64,000 nucleotides of DNA from Paraburkholderia sp. (GCF_004298475.1 NZ_SCRP01000034.1:1-64000), one strand, 5' to 3'. Shown: positions 25,529-34,347, counted from the first letter of the stretch. Made by a program: numbers and translations. Notes: generated by a model from the letters alone, not told the origin.

Positions 25529-28500
25529 TCAGTGAAAATTACGGCTCTCGGTCGCGAGCCGCCCGAGCAGGCGGCTGTGATCTTCGAGCCGTTGCGCGAC
25601 AAGGTGCACCACTTCGCCCTCGCGCTGCACGACGCCCGCCACCGCCATCAGCGATGCCCCGAGCAGCTCTTTGCGCTGCGTCTCGACGAGCGCCGCGTGC
25701 ACGATCACGTTGACCGAGCCGGTCTCGTCTTCCAGCGAAACGAAAATCGTCCCGTTCGCGGTCCCTGGCCGCTGCCGCACCGTGACGATGCCGCACACGC
25801 GCGCAAGCGCACCGTGACGGCACTGCGCCAGTTGCGCCGCCGTGCGAAAGCGCTGCTTCGCGAGGCCGGGCCGCAATAGCTCAAGAGGATGCCGGTTCAG
25901 CGTGAGCCGCAAGCTCGCGTAATCGGCGACGATCTCCGCGCCCTCGGACGCGCGCGGCAACGCGAGCGGCGCCTCGGCGACGCGCGCATCGCGCAGGAGT
26001 TCAGGCACCGCATGCTGCGCGGTCACGGCCCACCACGCTTCGCGCCGGTGCCCCGCGAGGCTCGCGAGGGCGTTCGCCGCCGCGAGCGCCTCCAGTTCGC
26101 GCCGCGTGAGCGCCGCGCGCCGTGCGAGATCGTCGACATCGGCGAACGGCGCACGCGCGCGCGCCGCCATCACGCGCTGCGCGGCATCCTCCGAAAATCC
26201 CTTGATGAGACGGAAGCCGAGCCGCACCGCCGGGCCGCCACGGCCGTAAAGACGCGGCGGCAGCGCGATCCGCGCGCGCAGCCTGCGTGCAAGGCGGCGC
26301 ACAAGGCTGCTCGCGAACCGCGGCCTGCCGCGCGGCCACACGGCGCGCAGCCGTTCCCGGTCGTCCGCCGCCTCGGCGCGGCGCGCGCGAGCCGTATCAG
26401 TATCGACATCGGCATCGATCCGCACGCCCGGTCTGTCGCACCGCTCCAGCACGCAATCCCAGTCGCTCGACGCGATATCGGGCGGCAACACCGTCACGCC
26501 ATGGCGCTTTGCATCCTGCACGAGTTGCGACGGCGAATAGAATCCCAGCGGAAAACTGTTCAGCAATCCTGCAAGAAACGCGGCCGGTTCATAGCGCTTG
26601 ATCCACGCGCTCGTGTAGACGAGCAACGCGAAGCTCGCCGCATGGCTCTCCGGAAAGCCGTAATCGCCGAAGCCCTCGATCTGCTTGCAGATGCGCCCGG
26701 CGAACTCCTCCGTGTAGCCCTTCCTCAACATCCGCTGCGTGAGATCGGCCTGATACGGGCGCAGATCGCCGTCGCGCCGCCAGGCGGCCATCGCGCGGCG
26801 CAGCTTGTCGGCTTCCTCGCCGGTGTAGCCGGCGGCGACCATCGCAAGATGCATCACCTGCTCCTGGAAGATCGGCACGCCCAACGTGCGCGCCAGCGCC
26901 TCGCGCAGTTCGTCCTTCGCATATTCCACCGCCTCCAGCCCCTGGCGCCGCTTCAGGTACGGATGCACCATGCCGCCCTGGATCGGCCCGGGCCGCACGA
27001 TCGCCACCTGAATCACGAGGTCGTAATACGTGCGCGGACGAAGCCGCGGCAGCATGCTCTGCTGCGCGCGCGATTCGATCTGGAACACGCCGGCCGTATC
27101 CGCGTGGCAGCACATCTCGTAGACCGCGGGATCTTCGGCGGGAATATCCTGCACGCGAAACGCGGGCAGCCCGCGCCGCAACGCGACCAGCTCCAGCGAA
27201 CGCCGGATCGCCGAGAGCATGCCGAGCGCGAGCACGTCGACCTTCAGAAGCCGCAGCGCGTCGATATCGTCCTTGTCCCACTCGATCACGTAGCGGTCTT
27301 TCATCGCGGCATTCTCGATCGGCACGAGGCGCGAAAGCTTGTCCTTCGCGATCACGAAGCCGCCCACGTGCTGCGACAGATGGCGCGGAAAACCGCGCAA
27401 CTCGCGCGTAAGGCGAATGAGCTGCTGCGTAACGTGCGAATCCGCCGAGAAACCCGCCTCCGCCAGATGCTGCGCGATCGAATCGGCGCCGTCCCACCAC
27501 TGGTGCGCACCCGAAAGCTTTTCGACGAGCGCCGTATCGAGCCCGAGCGCCTTGCCCACGTCGCGCAGCGCACTGCGCGAGCGGTAGGTGATGAGGGTTG
27601 CGGCGAGCGCGGCGCGGCGCTTGCCGTACTTGCGGTAGATGTACTGGATCACCTCCTCGCGGCGCTGATGCTCGAAATCGACGTCGATATCGGGCGGCTC
27701 GTTGCGCGCGCGAGAGATGAAGCGCTCGACGAGCATGTTCATGCGCACGGGGTCGATCTCCGTGATCATGAGGCAATAGCAGACCACCGAATTCGCCGCG
27801 GACCCGCGCCCCTGGCACAGGATGCCCTCGCCGCGCGCGTAGCGGACGATGTCGTGAACCGTCAGGAAGTACTTCTCGTACTTCAGTGCGGCAATGAGAT
27901 CGAGTTCCTTCTCGATCTGCCAGCGGCGCTTGTCCGTCATGCCGTCGGGCCAGCGCTCGGCGGCGCCGCGCATGACCAGCTTGCGCAGCCACGAAGCCGG
28001 CGTCTCGCCTGACGGCACCAGTTCCTCGGGATACTCGTAGGCCAGCTCGGCGAGCGAGAACGTGCAGCGGCGGGCGACGTCGAGTGTCGCATCGAGTGCG
28101 TCGCGCGGATACAGCGCGCCGAGCCGCACGCGCGAGCGCAGATGCCGCTCCGCATTCGGTTCGAGCGCGCGGCCGCACACCGCAAGCGGCTGGCCGATGC
28201 AAATCGCGCTCAAGGTGTCCTGCAGCGGCTTGCGCGAGCGTGCATGCATCAGCACGCCGCCCGCCGCCACGAGCGGCAGGCCCGTCTCCTGAGAAACGAA
28301 ACGCAGCGCCTCGATCTGCGTGTCGTCGCCGCCGGTCTGCCAGAGTTCGAGCACGAGCCACGCACGCTCCGCCGCGAAGCCCGAGAGCCAGTGCGCGGCG
28401 CGTAGCGTCTGCGCAAGCGTCGCCGCGCGCTGCGACACGAGCAGCAGCACGCAGTCGCGCAGATGCAGCAGGTGCGCGACATCCGCATCGGGATGGGTGA

Positions 28501-29071
28501 AATCGTCCGGGTGCACGCGGTAGTGCCCCTTGTCCGCCCGCGAGCGCGCGAGCGTAATCAGCTCGCACAGGTTGCCGTAGCCCTCGCGGTTCATCGCGAG
28601 CGCAACCAGCGTGCAGAACGGCGCGCCGCCGTCTTGCTCGACGAGGTTCAGCTCGCTGCCGATCAAAAGCTGCAGCGACGGCGCGAACGGCTCCGGCGCG
28701 TTGCCGCCGCGCCGGTGCGCTTCGCGCGCGGCTTCGTCGTGTGCCTTTCTGAGCGGTTCGTCATGCTCGTTCAGTGCGCTGAAGGCGCGCACGACGCCCG
28801 CGAGCGAGCATTCGTCGGTGATGGCGAGCGCGCGGTAACCATGGCGGATCGCCTGGCCGACCAGTTCGTCCGGGTGCGACGCGCCGCGCAGGAACGTGAA
28901 GTTGGTCAGGCAGTGCAGTTCCGCATACTCAGGCAGATGCGCAGGCAGATGCGCAGGCAGATGCGCGGGCAGATGCGTAGCTGGCGCCCTGCCCGGCTGC
29001 GAAGAGGGATAAGCCGGGGGATCAGTTGGCAGCGGCGCACGCGGCGCCTCGCCCGAACCGGACATCGACAT
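25529..29071 (-). CDS. dnaE2: Error-prone DNA polymerase (ImuC/DnaE2)
   Basis: DnaE2 is the C-family translesion polymerase of the ImuA-ImuB-DnaE2 mutasome. The 1180-residue protein has the PHP domain (YAELHCLTNFTFLRGASHPDELV, ALAITDECSLAGV), polymerase core with catalytic PDIDVDFEHQRREEV and QGRGSAANSVVCY, the helix-hairpin-helix (FADVDDLARRAALTRRELEAL) and a C-terminal OB fold (TIFVSLEDETGSVNVIV). It lacks the long tail of replicative DnaE. It is longer than most relatives because of a 45-residue low-complexity N-terminus with four PAHL repeats and a roughly 70-residue Arg/Ala-rich insertion at about 878-946. It starts nine bases after imuB. Confidence 0.94.
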   Translation of the reverse strand: MSMSGSGEAPRAPLPTDPPAYPSSQPGRAPATHLPAHLPAHLPAHLPEYAELHCLTNFTFLRGASHPDELVGQAIRHGYRALAITDECSLAGVVRAFSALNEHDEPLRKAHDEAAREAHRRGGNAPEPFAPSLQLLIGSELNLVEQDGGAPFCTLVALAMNREGYGNLCELITLARSRADKGHYRVHPDDFTHPDADVAHLLHLRDCVLLLVSQRAATLAQTLRAAHWLSGFAAERAWLVLELWQTGGDDTQIEALRFVSQETGLPLVAAGGVLMHARSRKPLQDTLSAICIGQPLAVCGRALEPNAERHLRSRVRLGALYPRDALDATLDVARRCTFSLAELAYEYPEELVPSGETPASWLRKLVMRGAAERWPDGMTDKRRWQIEKELDLIAALKYEKYFLTVHDIVRYARGEGILCQGRGSAANSVVCYCLMITEIDPVRMNMLVERFISRARNEPPDIDVDFEHQRREEVIQYIYRKYGKRRAALAATLITYRSRSALRDVGKALGLDTALVEKLSGAHQWWDGADSIAQHLAEAGFSADSHVTQQLIRLTRELRGFPRHLSQHVGGFVIAKDKLSRLVPIENAAMKDRYVIEWDKDDIDALRLLKVDVLALGMLSAIRRSLELVALRRGLPAFRVQDIPAEDPAVYEMCCHADTAGVFQIESRAQQSMLPRLRPRTYYDLVIQVAIVRPGPIQGGMVHPYLKRRQGLEAVEYAKDELREALARTLGVPIFQEQVMHLAMVAAGYTGEEADKLRRAMAAWRRDGDLRPYQADLTQRMLRKGYTEEFAGRICKQIEGFGDYGFPESHAASFALLVYTSAWIKRYEPAAFLAGLLNSFPLGFYSPSQLVQDAKRHGVTVLPPDIASSDWDCVLERCDRPGVRIDADVDTDTARARRAEAADDRERLRAVWPRGRPRFASSLVRRLARRLRARIALPPRLYGRGGPAVRLGFRLIKGFSEDAAQRVMAARARAPFADVDDLARRAALTRRELEALAAANALASLAGHRREAWWAVTAQHAVPELLRDARVAEAPLALPRASEGAEIVADYASLRLTLNRHPLELLRPGLAKQRFRTAAQLAQCRHGALARVCGIVTVRQRPGTANGTIFVSLEDETGSVNVIVHAALVETQRKELLGASLMAVAGVVQREGEVVHLVAQRLEDHSRLLGRLATESRNFH
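28931..28978. repeat. 12-bp tandem repeat inside the 5' end of dnaE2
   Basis: Three identical AGGCAGATGCGC units and one variant (GGGCAGATGCGT) lie head to tail. On the coding strand they encode PAHL repeats just before the conserved YAELHCL start of the PHP domain. Changes in copy number would keep the frame. Confidence 0.9.
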
Positions 29072-29080
29072 GATCGCCGC

Positions 29081-30730
29081 TCAGCCGAAGAGCCCCTGCA
29101 GATACCACTGCCCGCCGATGCGCTCGCGATAGAGCCAGAACATGCGGCCCTGGTCGTCGGCGGCAACGTAGTAGTCGCGTCCGACGCCCTCGCCGTCCCA
29201 CCAGCCGGTTTCGATGCGCTCGGTGCGCGTGAGCGTCTTCAGCGGCCGCCGGTAGACCGGACGGTCGCCGCGCACGGCCAGCTTCAGCGGCTTTTCGAGC
29301 AGCCACGCCGGACGTGGCTGCGTCGGCAACGGCATGTCGGGGAGATCGAGCACGGACTGCACCGATGCCGCCGCTTGCACTTCCTGCACCTCCTGCCCTC
29401 CCTGCGGCTGCGACCGGCCGCGCGGCTGGCGCGAAGATGCCCGGCGCGCGGGTGTGCCATGTGCACGATACGCGCGCGCCGTCATCGCCCGCTCGGGCCG
29501 GTGATCGTCCTCGACGAAAAGCTGCAGCACGTTCTGCTCGCCAAGCCGCGCGCCGATGCGCTCGAACAGTTGCGCGAGCGGCGCGTCCGATGTCTCGGGC
29601 ATCGGAAACAGCGTGTCATTGGGCGCGGCGTATTCGCTCACCCCCGATGCGATGAGCGCCAGCCCGATCACCGGCGCGGCGAGTTCGGTCTGATTGAGTT
29701 TTTCGCGCAGAAGCCACAACAGATGCCCGGCGTCGCGCGAAGGCGATGCCCACGCGAGCGTCAAACTCGACGTGCGCGGCGCGTGCCGCGAAGCCAGTTC
29801 GTGTTCGAGCCGCAACTCGAATGCGCTCAGCGCCGCATGCTGCGCGACGAGCCAGCCCGCCAGCTGCATCACGAGCCGGCGCGCGGCGAAGAGCAGTGCC
29901 TCCGCGCTTTCCACCCGCGCCTGCAATTCGAGTTCGGCGCGAAACGACGGCGGCGCGCTGAACGCGATGCGCGGATCGGGTGCCTCGCCGCGCGCCTGCG
30001 CGAGCCAGGTCAGCACGCCGTCGCCGAAGCGCCGCGCAATGCCCTCGCGCGGCAGACGCCGCAGGTCGCCGAGACTCGCGCAGCCGATCTGCGTGAGCGC
30101 GTGATCGTGCTGCGCGGCGAATGGGGCGAGCGTGACCGGCAGCGTGTCGAGCACGCGCGCAAGCGTCGTCTCCTTGAGCACGCGCCAGCGGCGCGACGTC
30201 CCCGAAGCGCGGGCGGCGCGCGCCTGGGCGAGCGTCCATGCGCCCCAGGCGGTGGGCGCGCAGGCGATGCGCGCGGTGTGCCCGCAGTCGGCCACCGTCA
30301 CCGCCACCTTCGCGAGCAGCGCGCGCACGCCGCCGAAAAGACGCAGCCCGGAGCCGACCTCCAGCAACAGCGTATGCGACTGCGCGAACGACACTTTCGG
30401 CGTATAGGCGAGCAGCGCAAGCGCAAGCGCCTCGAACGCGCGGGTCTCGCGGGCCGGATCGGGTTCGAGCAGCACGAGTCCCGGCGCGAGCGCGAGTGCA
30501 TGCGCGCGTGTGTTGTCTGTGCGCACGCCGAGCGCGAACGCATCGAGATCGGGAATCAGGACGCGTGCGTGGTCGGCCAGCGCGTAGCAACGAGCCTCCT
30601 GCGCGGTGCATGTGCCCTGCGGCTGCGCCTCAGAAGGATGCGGAAACGGCTGATCCGGCAACAGCGGTGGCAGCGGCGGCCTCACGGCCTCCAGCGGCAA
30701 GAGCGGCAAGGTGACGGCGATCCACAACAT
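29081..30730 (-). CDS. imuB: Y-family polymerase-like mutasome protein ImuB
   Basis: ImuB is a catalytically inactive Y-family homologue that tethers ImuA and DnaE2 to the beta clamp during SOS mutagenesis. The 549-residue protein starts MLWIAVTLPLLPLEAV, has no acidic catalytic DxD at the N-terminus, and keeps the Y-family little-finger-like region (FRAELELQARVESAEALLFAARRL). LQLFVEDDHRPERA and the C-terminal GRDYYVAADDQGRMFWLYRER...LQGLFG stretch are family hallmarks. A Gln/Ala-rich linker (QPRGRSQPQGGQEVQEVQAAAS) lies near residue 440. Its first 101 bases overlap the end of imuA in another frame. Confidence 0.92.
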   Translation of the reverse strand: MLWIAVTLPLLPLEAVRPPLPPLLPDQPFPHPSEAQPQGTCTAQEARCYALADHARVLIPDLDAFALGVRTDNTRAHALALAPGLVLLEPDPARETRAFEALALALLAYTPKVSFAQSHTLLLEVGSGLRLFGGVRALLAKVAVTVADCGHTARIACAPTAWGAWTLAQARAARASGTSRRWRVLKETTLARVLDTLPVTLAPFAAQHDHALTQIGCASLGDLRRLPREGIARRFGDGVLTWLAQARGEAPDPRIAFSAPPSFRAELELQARVESAEALLFAARRLVMQLAGWLVAQHAALSAFELRLEHELASRHAPRTSSLTLAWASPSRDAGHLLWLLREKLNQTELAAPVIGLALIASGVSEYAAPNDTLFPMPETSDAPLAQLFERIGARLGEQNVLQLFVEDDHRPERAMTARAYRAHGTPARRASSRQPRGRSQPQGGQEVQEVQAAASVQSVLDLPDMPLPTQPRPAWLLEKPLKLAVRGDRPVYRRPLKTLTRTERIETGWWDGEGVGRDYYVAADDQGRMFWLYRERIGGQWYLQGLFG

Positions 30731-31472
30731 GATTGATCCCGGGCCGCGGCACGGCGGACGCCCGCCCGGCGAGGGGCAGCACGGCGTCCAGCAGCGGCAG
30801 CATGACGATGAGTGGCTGGGCGGGCGGCGGCCCGCGGCGTTTGAAGATATCGACGGACACGGCGCTGAGCTGCATCCACTGGCGCCGGTTGATACCGGCG
30901 TCGGCGGGAGGCGGCACCGGCGTGCAGGTCATGCGTAACGGCGCGGACGACGACTGGCTGCGCGCGGCGACCGGGCGGATCAGAAACGCGAGCGCACGCG
31001 AATCCTGCGCGGCGACCTGCAGACGCCGCACCGCATCGGCGCGCACGCGCGCCTGCCAGAGCAGCACCGCGCCGATGCCGTCCTGACGCAGCGCCTGCTC
31101 GGCAACCCAGGGTGCGTCATCCTCGCCCGCACGCACCCAGATCACGCGATCGAGCGCGAGTCCCCACGCCTTGAGCGCGCACGCATACGGCTGCCAGGGC
31201 GGCGCGACGAGCAGCACGTAGCGGCCGGCCGTGGCCGTCAGCGAGCGCAGCGCGGGCGCGACGAGCCGCATCTCCCCGATGCCGCCCTGTTCGACCAGCA
31301 GCTCGGTCAGGCTACCCGCAGGCCAGCCCGCGCCGGGCAGGAGCGCGTCGAGCGCCGCGTGCCCGCTCGGCACCGTGCGCTCGCTCGCGTGCGCGAGCTG
31401 GTCGCCCTGCCAGATCCGGCTTTGCAACCGGGGCGGCAGATGGACCGCCGCAAGCTGGAGTGCTGCTGCCAT
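30630..31472 (-). CDS. imuA: RecA-like mutasome protein ImuA
   Basis: ImuA is the RecA-related partner in the imuA-imuB-dnaE2 cassette. The 280-residue protein begins [27 protein letters not shown] and has the family block TVPSGHAALDALLPGAGWPAGSLTELLVEQGGIGEMRL followed by YVLLVAPPWQPYA and VLLWQARVRADAVRRLQVAAQDS. It is the first gene after a LexA box, 124 bases upstream. The last 33 codons overlap imuB; these (LAALAAGGREAAAATAV) are of low complexity and poorly conserved in type, so the overlap may tolerate drift. Confidence 0.88.
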   Translation of the reverse strand: MAAALQLAAVHLPPRLQSRIWQGDQLAHASERTVPSGHAALDALLPGAGWPAGSLTELLVEQGGIGEMRLVAPALRSLTATAGRYVLLVAPPWQPYACALKAWGLALDRVIWVRAGEDDAPWVAEQALRQDGIGAVLLWQARVRADAVRRLQVAAQDSRALAFLIRPVAARSQSSSAPLRMTCTPVPPPADAGINRRQWMQLSAVSVDIFKRRGPPPAQPLIVMLPLLDAVLPLAGRASAVPRPGINHVVDRRHLAALAAGGREAAAATAVAGSAVSASF

Positions 31473-31595
31473 GAGTGCGCTCTGTCAAAAGGGCTCGGCC
31501 GCCAGGGCTCGATTGAAATGGGATAGATCGCCCTGCCCAGGCGGAAACGGGGCATGACGAAATCACCACGGACGCAGATTTCGTCGCGCCGTTAC

Positions 31596-31611
31596 CTGTA
31601 TATTTATACAG
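31596..31611 (-). promoter_or_regulatory. LexA (SOS) box upstream of imuA
   Basis: CTGTATATTTATACAG is a perfect palindrome fitting the gammaproteobacterial/betaproteobacterial LexA consensus CTGT-N8-ACAG. Read leftward, a TTGTTA at about 31621-31616 and the TATAAATAT inside the box form a likely promoter, so LexA would sit on the -10 region. Confidence 0.9.
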
Positions 31612-32706
31612 TATTTTTAACAATTTAGGAAAGCAGAAATGTGGCGGGTGGTCGTGGGTGTGCGCGCGCTTCGCTGTTCGCTACGCCGCCCAGGTAGTAG
31701 CCTCTCCCGTCCTTTTGGACCAGCGTACCCACCGTGCTCACCGCGATGACAAGCATGATCCTGGATTTAACCGTCGAAAAAAGCTGTTTCATCGGAGACT
31801 CCGTAACCGGAGCTGATTTGATGGAAGAAAAATATCTTCAGGCGCCGATTATCCTAATCAGATCGCATTTTTATTTTTCAGCTTCCCGAATCTGCCATCA
31901 CGCGTTCCGGCGCAACCGTCTTGATCTTTCCGACATGCTTGTCACGGCAACCTGACCGGCAGATGCATACGGCTTTTCCAATCGGCGCGCGATTTATCCG
32001 TAATTCTGCGAAAAATATGCCATGGCGGAACGTCGCCAGTTGTCGCGGGCGCACCGGCAATACCAGCAGCGGCTACCGCCAATGGATACCTTCGTTCCAC
32101 GCAAGAAGGCAGAGAACCCGCGACCGGGCAGCATCCACAAAACGATTATGGAGTTAGCAAAGCGAATATCGGCGCCCGGCATTCGCGCTCACACCATAAT
32201 CTATTTAATTCCTAATATATGAAAGCCAAAGCAAGAGCAAACCCGCGAGTAAACATTTTACCCACCTGGCGGCTGATTTTCATCAATTTAAACTCCGGCA
32301 TGCCCTGCACTTTGGCGTGAGGCATCCAGCACGCCGTAAAACGTTTGCCCATTCGCAGAGATAGCGTAGTTTATTCACACATTAGCTTGGCGATTTTAAA
32401 TGGCAGCGAATGATAACCAGGTTGCTGTTTACATCACGAACCACGTCGTGAAGCACGCCGCACATATCAGGACGGCATTGCGCCGCGAGCCTCGCACGCT
32501 CGCTCGCATCGTGAGCCGCCGGGCGCTGCGAGATCGGAATCAATCGAAAAAAACCCGGACAGCCACTCGAATTTGCAACAGCCATAAAACGGTGCCCCAC
32601 ACAGGCATGAACGTCGCTATACTCGCGCTTAGCGGTCACAATCCATGGCTCGGAAAAGCGCGCGATCTGCGCGGGCTCCGACGCCAGACAGCTGGCCGTA
32701 TCACGC

Positions 32707-32712
32707 TATAAT
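32707..32712 (+). promoter_or_regulatory. Candidate -10 box of the H-NS-like gene
   Basis: A perfect TATAAT lies 37 bases before the proposed ATG at 32744. It implies a transcript start near 32719 and a very short leader. No strong -35 is visible. Confidence 0.45.
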
Positions 32713-32743
32713 CAGCACACCATCACGAATGTCCGCGTTATCC

Positions 32744-33049
32744 ATGAAGGGAAAAATCGCCGACGGCGAGGCCCGCGAACGATTGATCATGTGGATTCGC
32801 CGCCGCATGGCCGAGTTTGGCATTACACCCCAGGCCCTCGCTGAATCGCTCCAGTACGACCGGGACCACCCGCCGCTTTACCGCGACGCGCGTGGAAACG
32901 AATGGAACGGAAAAGGCGCGATGCCGCACTGGTTGAGTGCCGCGCGCAATGCAGGCGTCAATCCAGATTTCTTCCGTATCGACCCTGCACCACAGGCGTC
33001 GGCCTCCGACAGCAGCAACGAGCCAAAACAGCCCGATCTGTTCGGATAA
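32744..33049 (+). CDS. Small H-NS-family nucleoid-associated protein
   Basis: The C-terminal half, PLYRDARGNEWNGKGAMPHWLSAARNAGVNPDFFRI, follows the H-NS DNA-binding pattern YRD-G-x-W-x-G-x-G-xx-P-x-WL, with the AT-hook-like loop GKGAMP. Before it, MWIRRRMAEFGITPQALAESL resembles the end of the H-NS oligomerisation region, but the long N-terminal coiled coil is missing: the protein has only 101 residues. It may bind DNA as a small dimer or interfere with full-length H-NS. The start at 32744 is uncertain; in-frame ATGs at 32729 and 32645 exist and none has a good Shine-Dalgarno sequence. It sits in an AT-rich island. Confidence 0.72.
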   Translation: MKGKIADGEARERLIMWIRRRMAEFGITPQALAESLQYDRDHPPLYRDARGNEWNGKGAMPHWLSAARNAGVNPDFFRIDPAPQASASDSSNEPKQPDLFG

Positions 33050-33511
33050 CACCTGAGACAGACTGCGCTCGCAGGCGTCGTTCCCGTTCGCCCGTAAAGG
33101 GCGCCGCCCCTTTTCTGTCGTGACCGGCAGGATTGCTGCTGCCCGGCTGGTACGAATCCGCGTACGTCTGTTGCGCGCGCAAACTTATTCCATCACGTGC
33201 CGAATAAACATTTGAAACGGGAATAACGCGCGCCGCGCACGCTTGCGCCATCGACCGGGTTATCAAGATCACAAGTGATTTGCTTCGCCAACTCGACGCA
33301 TTCCGATTTGCGAAGGCGCTGTGGATCAGCTTTCTAATTGCACCCCATATTTACATATTCGCTTATGTAGTTGCGCAATGCCCGCAATATGGCGGATCAC
33401 AGAAAGGAACAAGCCCAAAAGGCGCGCCGGCAGAAACGGAGCAACCGGTACGGACGCAATGGTGCGGGTGCGAGCGCCGGTGAAAACCGCGCAGACAGAC
33501 AAACGAGGGGA
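33050..33511. other. Intergenic region between the H-NS-like gene and tRNA-Pro
   Basis: No gene is supported. A probable terminator for the H-NS-like gene is at 33096-33114. The rest, around 33280-33420, is AT-richer and shows no integrase fragment and no copy of the tRNA 3' end that I could find. Confidence 0.5.
33096..33114 (+). terminator. Short terminator after the H-NS-like gene
   Basis: AAAGGG (33096-33101) pairs with CCCTTT (33108-33113) around a GC-rich 6-base loop, with T residues at 33111-33114. It lies 47 bases after the stop codon. Confidence 0.5.
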
Positions 33512-33588
33512 TGGTCGGGGTGACAGGATTCGAACCTGTGGTCTTCCGCTCCCAAAGCGGACGCGTTACCGGACTACGCTACACCCCG
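33512..33588 (-). tRNA. tRNA-Pro (anticodon TGG)
   Basis: The leftward strand reads CGGGGTGTAGCGTAGTCC at the 5' end, the anticodon arm CCGC-TTTGGGA-GCGG with anticodon TGG, the T arm ACAGGTTCGAATCCTGT, the acceptor CACCCCG, discriminator A and an encoded CCA. The cloverleaf is complete at 77 bases. It decodes CCA/CCG-type proline codons. Confidence 0.96.
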
Positions 33589-33882
33589 ACGAGGGTGCAA
33601 AAACGAAGGCGCTTTCGGGATGGCAGTGCATCCCGGGATTGCCATATCGGACCATAACGGCACGCGATAAAAGCGATCCGCAATCAGATGCGCAGCAAGA
33701 CCGCGCGCTTTACTTCAACCCGCTCTAACCGCTTCGCGCCAACGAATCGAAGATTGTATCGGCTGGAACCCAAAGCCGTCAAATCGGGCCACCTCGCCTT
33801 GCTGCAGACATACGAGGCATGCAACATGCGAAGACCTGCGGGTCTGCCGCTGCGCACCACCACACACAACAGGGAGCCGCCG

Positions 33883-34347
33883 ATGCATCTCATCCTCTGG
33901 CGCCACGCCGAAGCTGAAGACGTGGCTGCAAGCGACCTGGCCCGCCAGCTCACCGCGCGTGGCCGCAAGCAGTCGCAAAGCGTCGCGAAATGGCTGCGCG
34001 CACGCCTGCCCGATGACGCGCTCATTCTCGCCAGCCCCGCCGCCCGCACGATCCAGACCGTCGAAGCACTCACGGATCAGTACCGTGTGGTGCGCGAACT
34101 CGCTCCCAACGCGAGCGTCGACGACGTCCTCAAGGCCGTCGGCTGGCCGGCAGGCCTCGCGCCGACCGTCGTGGTCGTCGGTCACCAGCCTACGCTCGGC
34201 GAAGTCGCTGCGCAGCTTCTTTCCGGCGGTCAGGATCCGCACAGCTGGGCGCTCAAGAAAGGTGCGCTCGTGTGGATTGCCTCGCGCGAGCGCAACGGCA
34301 ACGAACACGCAGTCCTGCACGCCGCCATCACGCCCGATCTGGCCTGA
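33883..34347 (+). CDS. sixA: Phosphohistidine phosphatase SixA
   Basis: SixA removes phosphate from histidine-phosphotransfer proteins (ArcB in E. coli; PTS-Ntr NPr). The 154-residue histidine-phosphatase protein has the RHG-type motif RHAEAE at residues 7-12, the SPAARTIQTVEAL block with the second Arg and the VVGHQPTLGEVA motif with the catalytic His. The ATG at 33883 follows AGGGAG (33871-33876); the open frame extends upstream to 33688 without signal. It is the first gene of the phosphate-related block to its right. Confidence 0.9.
   Translation: MHLILWRHAEAEDVAASDLARQLTARGRKQSQSVAKWLRARLPDDALILASPAARTIQTVEALTDQYRVVRELAPNASVDDVLKAVGWPAGLAPTVVVVGHQPTLGEVAAQLLSGGQDPHSWALKKGALVWIASRERNGNEHAVLHAAITPDLA

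Larger units (their letters stand above)
31473..32743. other. AT-richer, poorly coding stretch between imuA and the H-NS-like gene
   Basis: About 1.2 kb without a gene I can support. The left end holds the imuA control region. From about 31750 the sequence has long A/T runs (for example around 31795-31880 and 32190-32290) that contrast with the GC-rich neighbours. Frames at 31734-31955, 32022-32222 and 32400-32711 (all rightward, 66 to 103 codons) have no recognisable family, no good ribosome-binding sites and codon use unlike nearby genes; they may be decayed gene remnants. Confidence 0.55.

Noticed and set aside
28463..30736. 757-codon rightward frame opposite imuB and dnaE2
   Set aside because: Arg- and His-rich mirror frame of the two real genes, expected in GC-rich DNA.
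32022..32222. 66-codon rightward frame MAERRQLSRAHRQYQQ...
   Set aside because: No family, no ribosome-binding site; it may be a gene remnant but cannot be supported.
31612..33588. Integrated element at tRNA-Pro
   Set aside because: No integrase, no transposase and no second copy of the tRNA 3' end was found within the window; only AT content and gene poverty support foreign origin.
33321..33728. Rightward 135-codon open frame containing GDRIRTCGLPLPKRTRYRTTLHP
   Set aside because: It reads straight through the antisense strand of tRNA-Pro; this peptide is a well-known artefact of translating a tRNA gene.
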